Assembly: GCA_964612085.1 (NCBI GenBank) | Contig: CAZTCJ010000021.1 | Coordinates: 1-48,140 of the forward strand | Source of the DNA: CAZTCJ01 sp964612085 | Lineage (GTDB): Bacteria; Pseudomonadota; Alphaproteobacteria; JAJFIK01 | DNA: 48,140 nucleotides | Direction: 5' to 3' | Shown here: in pieces, positions 34,152 through 42,467 of the stretch | Position numbering within the stretch: position 1 is the first letter of the stretch | How the letters are laid out: every line of letters starts with the position of its first letter | The notes under the pieces: generated by a model | What the model was told of the DNA's origin: nothing | Database searches by the model: none | Seen by the model: the letters and a program-made list of their open reading frames with translations, nothing else | Translations under genes and position numbers: made by a program

Positions 34152-34784
34152 TCAGCCCTCGAAATTGCTGGCCGGGTTGCCGATCACCGCCAGAAATTCC
34201 CGGCGGGTCAGGGGATTTTTGCGGAATTCGCCCAGCATGGTGCTGGTCACCATGGTCACGCCCGGCTTGTGCACGCCCCGGGTGGTCATGCATTGGTGCG
34301 CCCCTTCGATCACCACCGCGACCCCGTGGGGTTCGAGCACGGTCTGAATGCAATTGGCGATCTGGGAGGTCATTTTCTCCTGCACCTGCAGGCGGCGGCC
34401 GTAGACCTCGACCACGCGGGCGAGCTTCGAGATGCCGACCACCTTGTTGCGCGGCAGATAGGCCACATGCACCTTGCCCAGGATCGGCGCCAGATGGTGC
34501 TCGCAATGGGATTCAAAGCGGATGTCCTTGAGCGTGACCATCTCGTCGTAGCCTTCGACTTCCTCGAAGGTGCGCTGCAGATACTCCTGGGGATCCTGCT
34601 CGTAGCCGCTGAACCATTCCTCATACGCCCTGGCGACGCGGGCAGGGGTCTCCTTGAGGCCTTCACGGTCCGGGTCGTCGCCAGCCCAGCGCAACAGCGT
34701 CCGGATCGCGGCTTCGGCTTCTTCGCGGCTTGGTTTTTCGGTCACGGTGCGCTCCTGAATCGCCTTTGCGTCTGCTAGCGACAT
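34152..34784 (-). CDS. folE: GTP cyclohydrolase I
   Basis: FolE makes 7,8-dihydroneopterin triphosphate from GTP, the first step of folate synthesis. The zinc-binding Cys/His cluster ESHCEHHLAPI and the later QCMTTRGV are intact, as is the substrate-binding KLARVVEVYGRRLQVQEKMT segment. The 210 residues match the bacterial enzyme. The upstream gap to apaG (157 nt) contains no gene and should hold its promoter. Confidence 0.96.
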   Translation of the reverse strand: MSLADAKAIQERTVTEKPSREEAEAAIRTLLRWAGDDPDREGLKETPARVARAYEEWFSGYEQDPQEYLQRTFEEVEGYDEMVTLKDIRFESHCEHHLAPILGKVHVAYLPRNKVVGISKLARVVEVYGRRLQVQEKMTSQIANCIQTVLEPHGVAVVIEGAHQCMTTRGVHKPGVTMVTSTMLGEFRKNPLTRREFLAVIGNPASNFEG

Positions 34785-34941
34785 TATCGTTCTCCTATCG
34801 GTCTATCGCGTCTTAAGTGCATTCCTGGATGGCATGCCTCTGAGATATGGGCGTTATCCGGAAAGACACGAAGACCGATCACAAGAACGTCATACGGAGA
34901 AGAATTTGGGACGGTTCAAGGCTGCGTCAAACGGCGCGGCC

Positions 34942-35337
34942 TCAATTCAACTGGCGCGTCTCATGGGGGCTGTCGAGCGAAAAGCTCGGGATCGTGACGT
35001 CGAAATGCTGCCCTTCCTGGGTCTCCATAGTGTAGAGCCCGCCCATGATCCCCGATGGCGTGGGCAGCGGCGTGCCGCTCGTATATTCGAAGAACTCGCC
35101 CGGCTGCAGGACCGGCTCCTCGCCCACCACGCCCGCGCCGCGCACTTCCGTCACACCGCCATTGGCGTCGGTGATTTGCCAGTAGCGTTCGCGAAGCTGC
35201 ACGGTTTCCGTACCAAGATTTTCGATACGCACATGATAGGCCCAGAAGAAATGATTTTCTTCCGGGAGCGAGTGTTCGGGCCTGTAGTCCGGTTCCACGG
35301 AAACCCGGATCCGGCGGGTCAGTGCTTCATAGGCCAT
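34942..35337 (-). CDS. apaG: ApaG family protein
   Basis: This 131-residue single-domain protein has an immunoglobulin-like fold. The conserved core is present: FFWAYHVRIENLGTETVQLR, RYWQITDANG and the GxGVVGEEPVLxPGExFxYTSG block followed by GIMGGLYTM. The biochemical role is unsettled; in Enterobacteria it is linked with apaH. It lies 18 nt downstream of the exported M20 amidohydrolase stop on the same strand, so the two are probably cotranscribed. Confidence 0.95.
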   Translation of the reverse strand: MAYEALTRRIRVSVEPDYRPEHSLPEENHFFWAYHVRIENLGTETVQLRERYWQITDANGGVTEVRGAGVVGEEPVLQPGEFFEYTSGTPLPTPSGIMGGLYTMETQEGQHFDVTIPSFSLDSPHETRQLN

Positions 35338-35355
35338 GACGTCTCGTGCTCAGCG

Positions 35356-36678
35356 TTACGGATTTGCCAAAAGTTCGAGGGCGGCCACCGTCATGGCTTC
35401 CACGCCCGATTTGATCGAGGGCTCGGGCTCGATCTTGAAGAGCGGTGAGTGATGCGCGGGGGCGGTTTCGAGTTGGTCCGCAGGCGTTCCACCCACTGCG
35501 AAATACACTCCCGGCACCGGCGGGTCCACGCGCAGGAAGTAGGAGAAGTCTTCAGCCCCCATGCCTTCGCGCGGCCGGAAGGTCATGTAGTCCTCGCCCA
35601 TTTCCCGCACGATGGCCGTGCGCACGCGCGCCGTCAGCTCCGGATCGTTATAGGTGGTCGGTGTCGATTCCCGTGTGCGGATCACTTCTGGCAGCTTGTC
35701 TTCAGGCAGGCCCGCCGCGATGCCGACACCGCGCGCGATGCGGTCGATGCCGTCAAGCAGTTTGGCCCGCACCGCTTCGTCATTGGAGCGGACCGTGATC
35801 TGAAGCTCCGCCCGGTCGGAGATGATGTTGTGCTTGAAGCCGGAATGGAACGCGCCCACCGTCACGACGCCTGGCTGCAGGGGCGAGATTTCGCGGGACA
35901 CCAGGGTCTGAAGCGCGACCACGATCTGGGATCCGATCAAGACCGGGTCTCGGCCCTGATGGGGCGATGCCCCATGGCTGCCGATGCCGTGGACGATAAT
36001 GTCTACGCTGTCGGAACTTGAGTAGCGCAGGCCTGGCTCGACCATGACCTTGCCGGATTCAAGCTGGCTTGAAACATGAAAGGCCAGTGCATAGTCCGGA
36101 CGCGGAAAGCGCTCGTAAAGACCGTCCTCGATCATGGCGCGCGCGCCGATGATGCGCTCTTCCGCAGGCTGAGCGATCAGCAGGACTGTGCCGCGCCACC
36201 GGTCCTTCATCTCCATCAGGCGCCGCGCGGTGCCCACAAGCGATGTAATATGCACGTCATGGCCGCAGGCATGCATGACCGGCACCTCTTCGCCGGTGAT
36301 ATCCACCTGGCGTTTGGTCGAGGCATAGGGCAGGCCGCTTTTTTCCTTCACCGGCAGACCGTCCATATCGGCCCGGATGAGTACGGTGGGTCCGTCGCCG
36401 TTCTCGATCACGCCGACAAGGCCCGTGCCGCCCACGCCTTCCGTCACCGCGATATCGAGGGCGCGCAGTTCCTTGGCGATTCGCTTGGCGGTCTCCACCT
36501 CCAGGGTGGAGAGCTCGGGATTGCGGTGGAAATGTTTGAACAGGGCGTCCAGATAGCCGTAGTCCTTGGCGATGGCCTCGCGCAAAGGCGTCTCGGCACG
36601 CGCCGCGTCAGGCTGCAGACCCGCTGTCAAAGCGCCCATCAGAAAAGTCACTATGGCCAAGCCTATGGTCGTTTTCAT
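35356..36678 (-). CDS. Exported M20 family amidohydrolase/carboxypeptidase
   Basis: The 440-residue zinc amidohydrolase of the M20D (hippurate hydrolase/amidohydrolase) type has a cleavable signal peptide (about 1-28, ending ARA). Metal-binding motifs are visible: RADMDGLPV, MHACGHDVH and PAEER, with the C-terminal GAEDFSYF region and a late HHSP. A periplasmic location is unusual for the better-known cytoplasmic members and suggests it acts on peptides or N-acyl amino acids outside the cytoplasm. It is divergent from the DUF2157 gene. Confidence 0.88.
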   Translation of the reverse strand: MKTTIGLAIVTFLMGALTAGLQPDAARAETPLREAIAKDYGYLDALFKHFHRNPELSTLEVETAKRIAKELRALDIAVTEGVGGTGLVGVIENGDGPTVLIRADMDGLPVKEKSGLPYASTKRQVDITGEEVPVMHACGHDVHITSLVGTARRLMEMKDRWRGTVLLIAQPAEERIIGARAMIEDGLYERFPRPDYALAFHVSSQLESGKVMVEPGLRYSSSDSVDIIVHGIGSHGASPHQGRDPVLIGSQIVVALQTLVSREISPLQPGVVTVGAFHSGFKHNIISDRAELQITVRSNDEAVRAKLLDGIDRIARGVGIAAGLPEDKLPEVIRTRESTPTTYNDPELTARVRTAIVREMGEDYMTFRPREGMGAEDFSYFLRVDPPVPGVYFAVGGTPADQLETAPAHHSPLFKIEPEPSIKSGVEAMTVAALELLANP

Positions 36679-36796
36679 GGGTTTGCTCCTTTGTGCCGGT
36701 CCGTTCCGTCAGTCCATCGCCCTCTAAAGGGCCGTTCATGTCTTATGATGAAGTGCTTGGGGGCGATGACGCAAGTCACGTCACGGCAGGCGGATT

Positions 36797-36823
36797 TTGC
36801 TTGGCGTCACAAGCGGCTATACT
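36797..36823 (+). promoter_or_regulatory. Possible sigma70-type promoter for the DUF2157 gene
   Basis: TTGCTT (36797-36802) and TATACT (36818-36823) are separated by 15 nt, 30 nt before the start codon. The -10 is a good match and the -35 and spacing are only fair. GGGGAGA near 36840 serves as the ribosome site. Confidence 0.4.
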
Positions 36824-36852
36824 TCGCGGCGAACAAGACGGGGAGAAAAACC

Positions 36853-38220
36853 ATGCGGCCGCCGCTCTATGAGCGCCAGCTCCGCCAGGATCTGGACCGC
36901 TGGACCGCCGACGGCTTGATTTCCGGCGATCAGCGGGATGCGATCCTGAAAGCCGTCGGCGCGGATGAAGGCCGTCCGGTCACCGATTGGCTGGGTCTGT
37001 TCGGCGCGATCCTGATCGGGGCGGGCGCCATCAGCTTCATCGCCGCCAATTGGGAAGACACCACGAGGGCTTTGCGCCTGGCCCTTCTGGGCGGCGGGCT
37101 GATCGGGGCCTATGCCGTCGCGCTGATCTTTTTCCGCTCGGGCGCGGAGCGCATGGGCCAGGCTTTCGTGCTTTTGGGCGTGGCGGTGTTCGGCGCGGCC
37201 ATCGCGCTCATAGGCCAAACCTATCATTTCAATGCGGATTATCCGGGCGGGATTCTGCTCTGGGGCCTGGGCGCCATGGCGGCGGCTTTGCTCGTTCCCT
37301 CACGGACGGCTCTCGGTCTCGCCATCGCGCTGGGTGCCTTGTGGACCAATGTGGAAACGCTTGAATACACGCGGGAGTTCCATCCGGCCTATCTCGTTTA
37401 TTGGGCTACGGGGCTTGCCCTGGTCTACGGTTTGAAATGGTGGGCCGGGTTTCACCTGTCCGTCCTTGCCGCGATCTACTGGATCCTGATTTCCGCGGAT
37501 CATCTGGAAGAGATCCTGGGCATTCCGGACGAACCGCTGGCCTATGCGCTTCTGGCCTTCGCGCTCTTTATCGCCGGACTGTTCCGGGAGGCGCGGCCCG
37601 CGCGCATCGCCGCCTCCTATGGTGCGGTCCTCTTCATCGGACTGATGTGTTTCGACTATCTGAACTGGCTCGATGTTTCAACGCGCCCGGAACCAATGGG
37701 TCCGACGACCTTGGCCGTTAAGCCGGACGGTGAGTCGATCGTGGCGGACGGAGCGGGACAAGCAGCCGCTCCAGCCGAAACGGTATCGTCGGAGCCGGCC
37801 ATGGCCCTGACCGCGATGCTGCCGCTCGCGGCGCCCGGCGCCATCCTGCTCGTGCTGGCGTTCATGCGGCGGCGCACGCAATTGAGCGAAACCGGGCTCG
37901 GTCTGGCGTTTCTCGCTTTGGCGGCAACCCTCCCCATCACCGTTGAGGCCATCGGCATCATCGTGCCGGTGATCATGTATTGGATGGCTATGGTGCTGGT
38001 GCTGATCATCGGCGTGACCCGACAGCACCGCACCGTGATCAATGTTGCCATGATCGGCTTCGGCGCGGGCGTGCTGATCACCTATTTCGACCTGTTCGGC
38101 TCGCTGCTTCAGACCGCAGCCTTCTTTACGCTGGGCGGTGTGCTCTTCATCATACTCAGCCTGGTGATCGCCTGGCTGAACCGGCGGTTGATCGCGCGCC
38201 AGAAGGGAGCCGTGTCATGA
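36853..38220 (+). CDS. DUF2157 multi-pass membrane protein
   Basis: The 455-residue product has a short cytoplasmic N-terminus (YERQLRQDLDRWTADGLISGDQRD, typical of DUF2157) and about twelve hydrophobic helices. A soluble loop at about 277-318 is rich in Ala, Glu and Thr. The function is unknown. The next gene, overlapping by ATGA, encodes a GDYxxLxY protein; the two families are commonly paired, which suggests one membrane complex. ATG36853 is chosen for its ribosome site; the open frame extends much further upstream, antisense to the amidohydrolase. Confidence 0.87.
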   Translation: MRPPLYERQLRQDLDRWTADGLISGDQRDAILKAVGADEGRPVTDWLGLFGAILIGAGAISFIAANWEDTTRALRLALLGGGLIGAYAVALIFFRSGAERMGQAFVLLGVAVFGAAIALIGQTYHFNADYPGGILLWGLGAMAAALLVPSRTALGLAIALGALWTNVETLEYTREFHPAYLVYWATGLALVYGLKWWAGFHLSVLAAIYWILISADHLEEILGIPDEPLAYALLAFALFIAGLFREARPARIAASYGAVLFIGLMCFDYLNWLDVSTRPEPMGPTTLAVKPDGESIVADGAGQAAAPAETVSSEPAMALTAMLPLAAPGAILLVLAFMRRRTQLSETGLGLAFLALAATLPITVEAIGIIVPVIMYWMAMVLVLIIGVTRQHRTVINVAMIGFGAGVLITYFDLFGSLLQTAAFFTLGGVLFIILSLVIAWLNRRLIARQKGAVS

Positions 38221-38789
38221 CCCGCTCCGTCCGGATCATTCTGCTCCTGATCGTCAAGCTCGGGCTTCTGGCCGCCATGCTCATTTCCTACGCCATCGCC
38301 ATGGCAGGGGGTACGGAAATCGTCATCCGGGCCGAACCGGTCGATCCGCGTTCCTTGTTGCGCGGGCATTATGTGCGGCTCGGCTATGGGATCGAAACGC
38401 TGGATACGGACCTACTCGGTACGGAATGTTACGACTATCAGGATGCGGTCTTTGTTACCCTGGCCCCCGCCAGCGACTACGACTGGCGGCCGGTCGCGGT
38501 CTCGGGCGCCATGCCGGAAGACGGTTTCGAGAATGGCCGGGTCACCCTGCGCGCCATCGTGGATCATGGCTTTGCCTGCGTTGCTGACGAGGCGCCAGAC
38601 CGCACTTTCCGGGTCGATTACGGCCTCAGCGCCTTTTTCGCCTCGCCCAAAATGGCCCGGGCGCTGGAGACCCGGCTGCGCACCGAGGAAGGCCTGCCCG
38701 TGATCCTGTCGGTGCCCAAATCGGGCCGCGCGCTCATCAAGGGCGTGATCGTCGATGGCGAGCGTGTGGTGGACGACAGTATCTTCTGA
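38217..38789 (+). CDS. GDYxxLxY domain membrane-anchored protein
   Basis: The 190-residue product has an N-terminal membrane anchor (about 9-30, LLLIVKLGLLAAMLISYAIAM) and a periplasmic domain. It carries the family signature in the form RGHYVRLGYGI (residues 49-59), where the Gly-Asp is replaced by Gly-His. The function is unknown. It overlaps DUF2157 by 4 nt and is presumably made with it. It ends 26 nt before the dCTP deaminase gene. Confidence 0.85.
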   Translation: MTRSVRIILLLIVKLGLLAAMLISYAIAMAGGTEIVIRAEPVDPRSLLRGHYVRLGYGIETLDTDLLGTECYDYQDAVFVTLAPASDYDWRPVAVSGAMPEDGFENGRVTLRAIVDHGFACVADEAPDRTFRVDYGLSAFFASPKMARALETRLRTEEGLPVILSVPKSGRALIKGVIVDGERVVDDSIF

Positions 38790-38815
38790 CTTCAGTCGCG
38801 GCCCCGAGTCGCCCT

Positions 38816-39964
38816 ATGCTCATGCCCATGACAGGGGACGACGACCATAGGCTTGGCGAGGCGGCCGGCGAAGAGCGGCGGCAGAGCGGCATTCTGCCCG
38901 CCCAAAGCTTGCGCGCGCTGATCGCCGACGGCGATGTGGCGGCCGATCCGGCGCTGCGCGACGATCAGGTCCAGCCCGCGAGCCTTGATCTGCGCTTGGG
39001 GCCAAAGGCCTACCGGCTGCGCGCCAGTTTCCTGCCCGGTCCCGATTGCACGGTCGAGGAGCGCCTCGCCGAGCTCACCATGCATGAAATCGACCTGAGC
39101 GATGAAGCCGTTTTGGAAAAAGGTTGCGTCTATCTGGTGCCCTTGTGCGAACGGCTCAGCCTGCCGTCGCGCGTCTCCGGCATGGCCAATCCCAAAAGCT
39201 CGACCGGCCGGCTCGATGTCTTCACCCGGCTGATCACCGACCGGGCGTCCGTGTTCGACCGGATCGAGGCGGGTTACAAGGGCCCGCTTTACGCGGAAAT
39301 CAGCCCCCAGACCTTCAGTATCCTCGTGCGCACGGGCTCGCGGCTCAATCAACTGCGCTTGCGCAAAGGCTCGCCGCGCTTCGGCGATGCCAATCTGCGC
39401 CGTCTCCATGAGCTGGAAAGACTGGTGGACGACGAACCGCTGATCGATCAGGGGCTGTTTCTCAGCGTCAATCTGAGGCCTGAGGGCAAGGACGGCATTG
39501 TCGGTTACCGGGCGCGGCGCCATGTGGGCCTGATCGACGTGGACCGGGCGGGGGCCTACGATCCGCTCGATTTCTGGGAACCCATGCGGCCCCGCCAGCC
39601 GGGACGGATCATTCTCGATCCGGATGAATTCTACATTCTGGCGTCCAAGGAAGCGGTGCATGTGCCGCCCGATTTCGCCGCCGAAATGGTGCCGTTCGAC
39701 GCGTTCGTGGGCGAGTTCCGGGTGCACTACGCAGGCTTCTTCGACCCCGGATTCGGCAATCAGGCGGCAGGCGGCGCGGGCAGCCGGGGTGTGCTTGAAG
39801 TGCGCAGCCACGACGTGCCCTTCGTGCTCGAGGACGGCCAGATCGTTGGACGGCTGGTTTACGAGCCCATGCTGGAGCGGCCCGACCATCTGTATGGGAC
39901 CGATATAGGCTCACACTATCAGCGCCAGGGGCTAAAGCTTTCAAAGCACTTTAAAGGGGCCTGA
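38816..39964 (+). CDS. dcd: 2'-deoxycytidine 5'-triphosphate deaminase (large type)
   Basis: The enzyme deaminates dCTP to dUTP for thymidylate synthesis. At 382 residues it is the double-length form found in Alphaproteobacteria, with two dUTPase-like folds. The first half shows ILPAQSLRALIADG, QVQPASLDLRLG and the active-site segment NPKSSTGRLDVFTRL. The second half repeats the fold (FYILASKEAVHVPPDFAAEM; VHYAGFFDPGFG). ATG38828 is an equally plausible start. It could be part of the operon begun by DUF2157. Confidence 0.9.
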   Translation: MLMPMTGDDDHRLGEAAGEERRQSGILPAQSLRALIADGDVAADPALRDDQVQPASLDLRLGPKAYRLRASFLPGPDCTVEERLAELTMHEIDLSDEAVLEKGCVYLVPLCERLSLPSRVSGMANPKSSTGRLDVFTRLITDRASVFDRIEAGYKGPLYAEISPQTFSILVRTGSRLNQLRLRKGSPRFGDANLRRLHELERLVDDEPLIDQGLFLSVNLRPEGKDGIVGYRARRHVGLIDVDRAGAYDPLDFWEPMRPRQPGRIILDPDEFYILASKEAVHVPPDFAAEMVPFDAFVGEFRVHYAGFFDPGFGNQAAGGAGSRGVLEVRSHDVPFVLEDGQIVGRLVYEPMLERPDHLYGTDIGSHYQRQGLKLSKHFKGA

Positions 39965-40277
39965 TCGCCCGTTTCGCCATTGACCGGACCGTCCTCCGGC
40001 CCCACCTGTAAAAAATCAGAGGGGCGTCGCAATGGAGGAGCCATTGATGATTAAGTCGCCTGTGAAAAAACTGCGTGTCAGACGGGTCCGGTCCGCCGGG
40101 TCGGTGCTGCCTTCCGACACCCCGCGCCGCTCCGATGCCCCGGTCTTTATGAGCGCGCCGGCCCCCTCCGCGTGGCGCAGCGCGCAGGGTCTGGAGCCGG
40201 ATGAAGCGGACCCGGCGGTCTGAAACCCGGCCCCTCTTGACCCTTTGGCGGCCCCGCGCGATACATCAGATCACCGC
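39965..40277. other. Gap between dcd and tRNA-Gly
   Basis: The 313 bp contain one probable small gene (40047-40223, listed separately). A weak hairpin (CCGGA/TCCGG near 39983-39998) may help end dcd transcription. Nothing else is supported. Confidence 0.45.
40047..40223 (+). CDS. Small basic/proline-rich hypothetical protein
   Basis: A 58-residue ORF has a strong ribosome site, GGAGGAG (40034-40040), 6 nt before ATG40047, and the GC-rich third codon positions of neighbouring genes. The N-terminal half is very basic (MIKSPVKKLRVRRVRSAG) and the rest is Pro/Ala-rich and probably disordered. No domain is recognised. An upstream ATG at 40032 is in frame but would destroy the ribosome site. It may be a nucleic-acid-binding peptide, which is conjecture. 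Confidence 0.5.
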   Translation: MIKSPVKKLRVRRVRSAGSVLPSDTPRRSDAPVFMSAPAPSAWRSAQGLEPDEADPAV

Positions 40278-40351
40278 GCGGGTGTAGCTCAATGGTAGAG
40301 CTCTTGCTTCCCAAGCAAGCGACGAGGGTTCGATTCCCTTCACCCGCTCCA
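40278..40351 (+). tRNA. tRNA-Gly (anticodon CCC)
   Basis: A complete cloverleaf is visible. The acceptor GCGGGTG (40278-40284) pairs with CACCCGC (40341-40347). The D-stem is GCTC/GAGC, the anticodon stem CTTGC/GCAAG with loop TTCCCAA (anticodon CCC), and the T-loop TTCGATT. The discriminator T at 40348 is followed by encoded CCA (40349-40351). No integrase or attachment duplication lies beside it. Confidence 0.96.
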
Positions 40352-40370
40352 GTTTCCCATGGCCAATCCC

Positions 40371-41564
40371 TCACGGATCGAGCAAGCCTGCGGCCAGCGC
40401 CCGGCGCAGGATTTCGGCCCGCAGATGCGGTGCATGGCCGGTGATCTCATACTGTTCGGTGACCCTCACGCCATCCGCCTTGAGCGCGGCGGCAATGGCT
40501 TTCGTGCGGGCATGGGCGCGGGTCTCAAGCGTGCCAGCGCCGAGGATCATATGGACACAGTCCGGACGACTGGTATCCGCGCGGCGTTCGTAAGTCCCGG
40601 GCGAGACGGCGATCACCTGACAGAACGTTCCCGGATGATCTTCCGTAATGGAGAGCGCGAAGGCCGCGCCCCGCGACCCGCCATAGATCGTCCGCCTGTT
40701 CACATTTTGAGTGTAGCCGGGCCCTTCGATATGGGGAATGACTTCCCCGATCACGAAGCGGGCAACGTCCGGATAGCGCGTATTCTCAGCCGTGCGGGTG
40801 AGGTCCCGGGCGCGGCTCTTCGATGGATCCGGACCCCGATAGTTCGCGATGCCGATAAAGGCGATGCGGTCCGGATGCGGTACACTGCTGTAAAGTGCAT
40901 AGCGGAGCGTATGAATAATGGCGGCCCCGTCCATGCCGTAGATAAAATGGCAGTCCGCAGGCGTCTCCTCGCAATGGTCGGGAATGACCTTGTAGAGGTC
41001 CCGCGTCTCGCCGAGGACATCGCTTCTGAAGCTTTCCGATGTCATGATGAAGGGCACTGGCAGGGTATCGAGCCGCACGGGGCGGTCGGCCTTTTGAAAG
41101 GCGGGGAAAGGATCATACGGTGCGCCGGGTCCGACGAAAGTGACGCCGCTTTTGCGATCAATCGTACCCTCTTTGAGCGGAACGAGATCGAGCACCGCTT
41201 GGTCCAGATCGCGAATGTGCCAGCGCCCGCCCCATAAACCCTCCGTGATGCGCTCCAAGGGGGCCTGGATATCGCCGGTCAGCCGGGGCGCGGGTTTGGC
41301 CCCGCGATCCTCCGCCTGCGTCTCTTCCGGCGTGTAAAAGACCGTGAGCGATTGACCGTTCCGGCTCAAGGACAGCCCAGGCTCGATCTTCCCATCCGCT
41401 GGCGGCTCAGGCGGCGTGTCGCGGCAGATGGCGTCCGGCGCCTCCGGGACGGTGCAGGGTGTGCGGGCGCCCTCAGGCAGATGGGAAAAATCATCGGCCA
41501 GCGCGGGCCAAGCCGCCGAAATCCAGAAGGCGATCGCGGCAAAACGGGCGGGTTTTAAGGGCAT
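40371..41564 (-). CDS. Exported alpha/beta-hydrolase esterase (enterochelin-esterase-like)
   Basis: The 397-residue product has a signal peptide (about 1-23, ending ALA). The C-terminal domain is an esterase-D/IroE-type alpha/beta hydrolase with nucleophile motif YGGSRGAAF (GxSxG), a probable acid in the HMILGAGTLET region and the late histidine in EITGHAPHLRAE. The N-terminal ~170 residues form a separate region with RWHIRDLDQAVLDLVPL. Four or more cysteines suggest disulfides in the periplasm. The substrate is unknown. ATG41564 has GGAGGGAG 9 nt upstream; an earlier in-frame ATG (41582) overlaps that site. Confidence 0.8.
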   Translation of the reverse strand: MPLKPARFAAIAFWISAAWPALADDFSHLPEGARTPCTVPEAPDAICRDTPPEPPADGKIEPGLSLSRNGQSLTVFYTPEETQAEDRGAKPAPRLTGDIQAPLERITEGLWGGRWHIRDLDQAVLDLVPLKEGTIDRKSGVTFVGPGAPYDPFPAFQKADRPVRLDTLPVPFIMTSESFRSDVLGETRDLYKVIPDHCEETPADCHFIYGMDGAAIIHTLRYALYSSVPHPDRIAFIGIANYRGPDPSKSRARDLTRTAENTRYPDVARFVIGEVIPHIEGPGYTQNVNRRTIYGGSRGAAFALSITEDHPGTFCQVIAVSPGTYERRADTSRPDCVHMILGAGTLETRAHARTKAIAAALKADGVRVTEQYEITGHAPHLRAEILRRALAAGLLDP

Positions 41565-41668
41565 AGACAGGGCTCCCTCCATTTGGCTCCGCGCAGTCTA
41601 GCCGGAAAAGCGGTTCCCTCGTTGCCGCAAAGCGCGCTACCATCCGCGCCATTCAGACAGGAACTGGC

Positions 41669-42388
41669 GTGGAGCATGAGCCCGTGATCATTTCGCACCG
41701 GCACAAGTTCATTTTCATCAAGACCGGCAAGACGGCGGGCACCAGCATCGAAGTGGCGCTCAACGCCATTTGCGGCGCCGAGGATGTCTGCACGCCGCTC
41801 GGCAAGCGCCTCAAGGACCGTTCTTCGCGTCCCGGCGAAGAGGCGCTGGAGCCGCGCAACTGGCAGGGCTTTTTCTGGCCCGCCTTCGGTCCGGACGTGC
41901 CCTGGGACCGCACAAGGCGCGAGATCAAGGACGCGCTCCGGCGGCGGAAATTCTTCAACCATATCTCCGCCGATCAGGTGCGCCGCCGGGTGCCGCGCAG
42001 CGTTTGGGACGGCTACACCAAATTCTGTTTCGAGCGGAATCCGTGGGACAAGACGGTCTCGGCCTTCCATTGGGAGCGCAAGCGGCTCGAGGTGCCCCAG
42101 GATTTCACCGATTGGATCAGGGTGCGCAAGCCGCCTTCCCATGTGGAGCGGTATTCCGTGAACGGCGCTATCGCCATGGATTTCATCGGTAAGTTCGAGC
42201 GCCTGGCGGAGGATTTCAACGATATCCTGCGCAGCATCGGCGTCGGGGAGATCCCGGAGCTGCCGCGCACCAAGACCGGTTTCCGTCCGGACGAAAAACA
42301 CTACCGCGATTTCTATACGGACGAGACCCGCGAGATCGTGGCCAAGGCCTGCGCGCGGGAGATCAAGTTGTTCGGCTATGAGTTTTGA
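41669..42388 (+). CDS. Sulfotransferase family protein
   Basis: The 239-residue product has the PAPS-binding 5'-phosphosulfate loop in FIKTGKTAGTSIE (about 17-29) and the 3'-phosphate-binding segment CFERNPWDKTVSAF (about 116-129), as in family 2 (heparan-sulfate-type) sulfotransferases. It would sulfate a carbohydrate or small molecule; the acceptor is not evident from the neighbours. It uses GTG41669 with AGGA about 7 nt before. It is a single gene between two divergent or convergent units, followed by a strong terminator. Confidence 0.85.
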   Translation: MEHEPVIISHRHKFIFIKTGKTAGTSIEVALNAICGAEDVCTPLGKRLKDRSSRPGEEALEPRNWQGFFWPAFGPDVPWDRTRREIKDALRRRKFFNHISADQVRRRVPRSVWDGYTKFCFERNPWDKTVSAFHWERKRLEVPQDFTDWIRVRKPPSHVERYSVNGAIAMDFIGKFERLAEDFNDILRSIGVGEIPELPRTKTGFRPDEKHYRDFYTDETREIVAKACAREIKLFGYEF

Positions 42389-42417
42389 CAGGTCTCGCAA
42401 AGACAGCCGCGCATGAA

Positions 42418-42444
42418 AAAAGGCCGCTGAACCAGCGGCCTTTT
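42418..42444. terminator. Bidirectional terminator between the sulfotransferase gene and 42468-44267
   Basis: A perfect stem GGCCGCTG/CAGCGGCC (42422-42429 and 42433-42440) with a 3-nt loop is flanked by A6 on the left and T4 on the right. It can therefore stop transcription from both converging genes. Confidence 0.9.
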
Positions 42445-42467
42445 GTGCATCCACATGGCGGGGCGCG

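Noticed and set aside
36076..36852. Upstream extension of the DUF2157 frame
   Set aside because: It is the antisense shadow of the exported amidohydrolase; the DUF2157 N-terminal motif begins right after ATG36853.
40278..41564. Genomic island inserted at tRNA-Gly
   Set aside because: No integrase, no duplicated tRNA 3' end and no composition change follow the tRNA gene.
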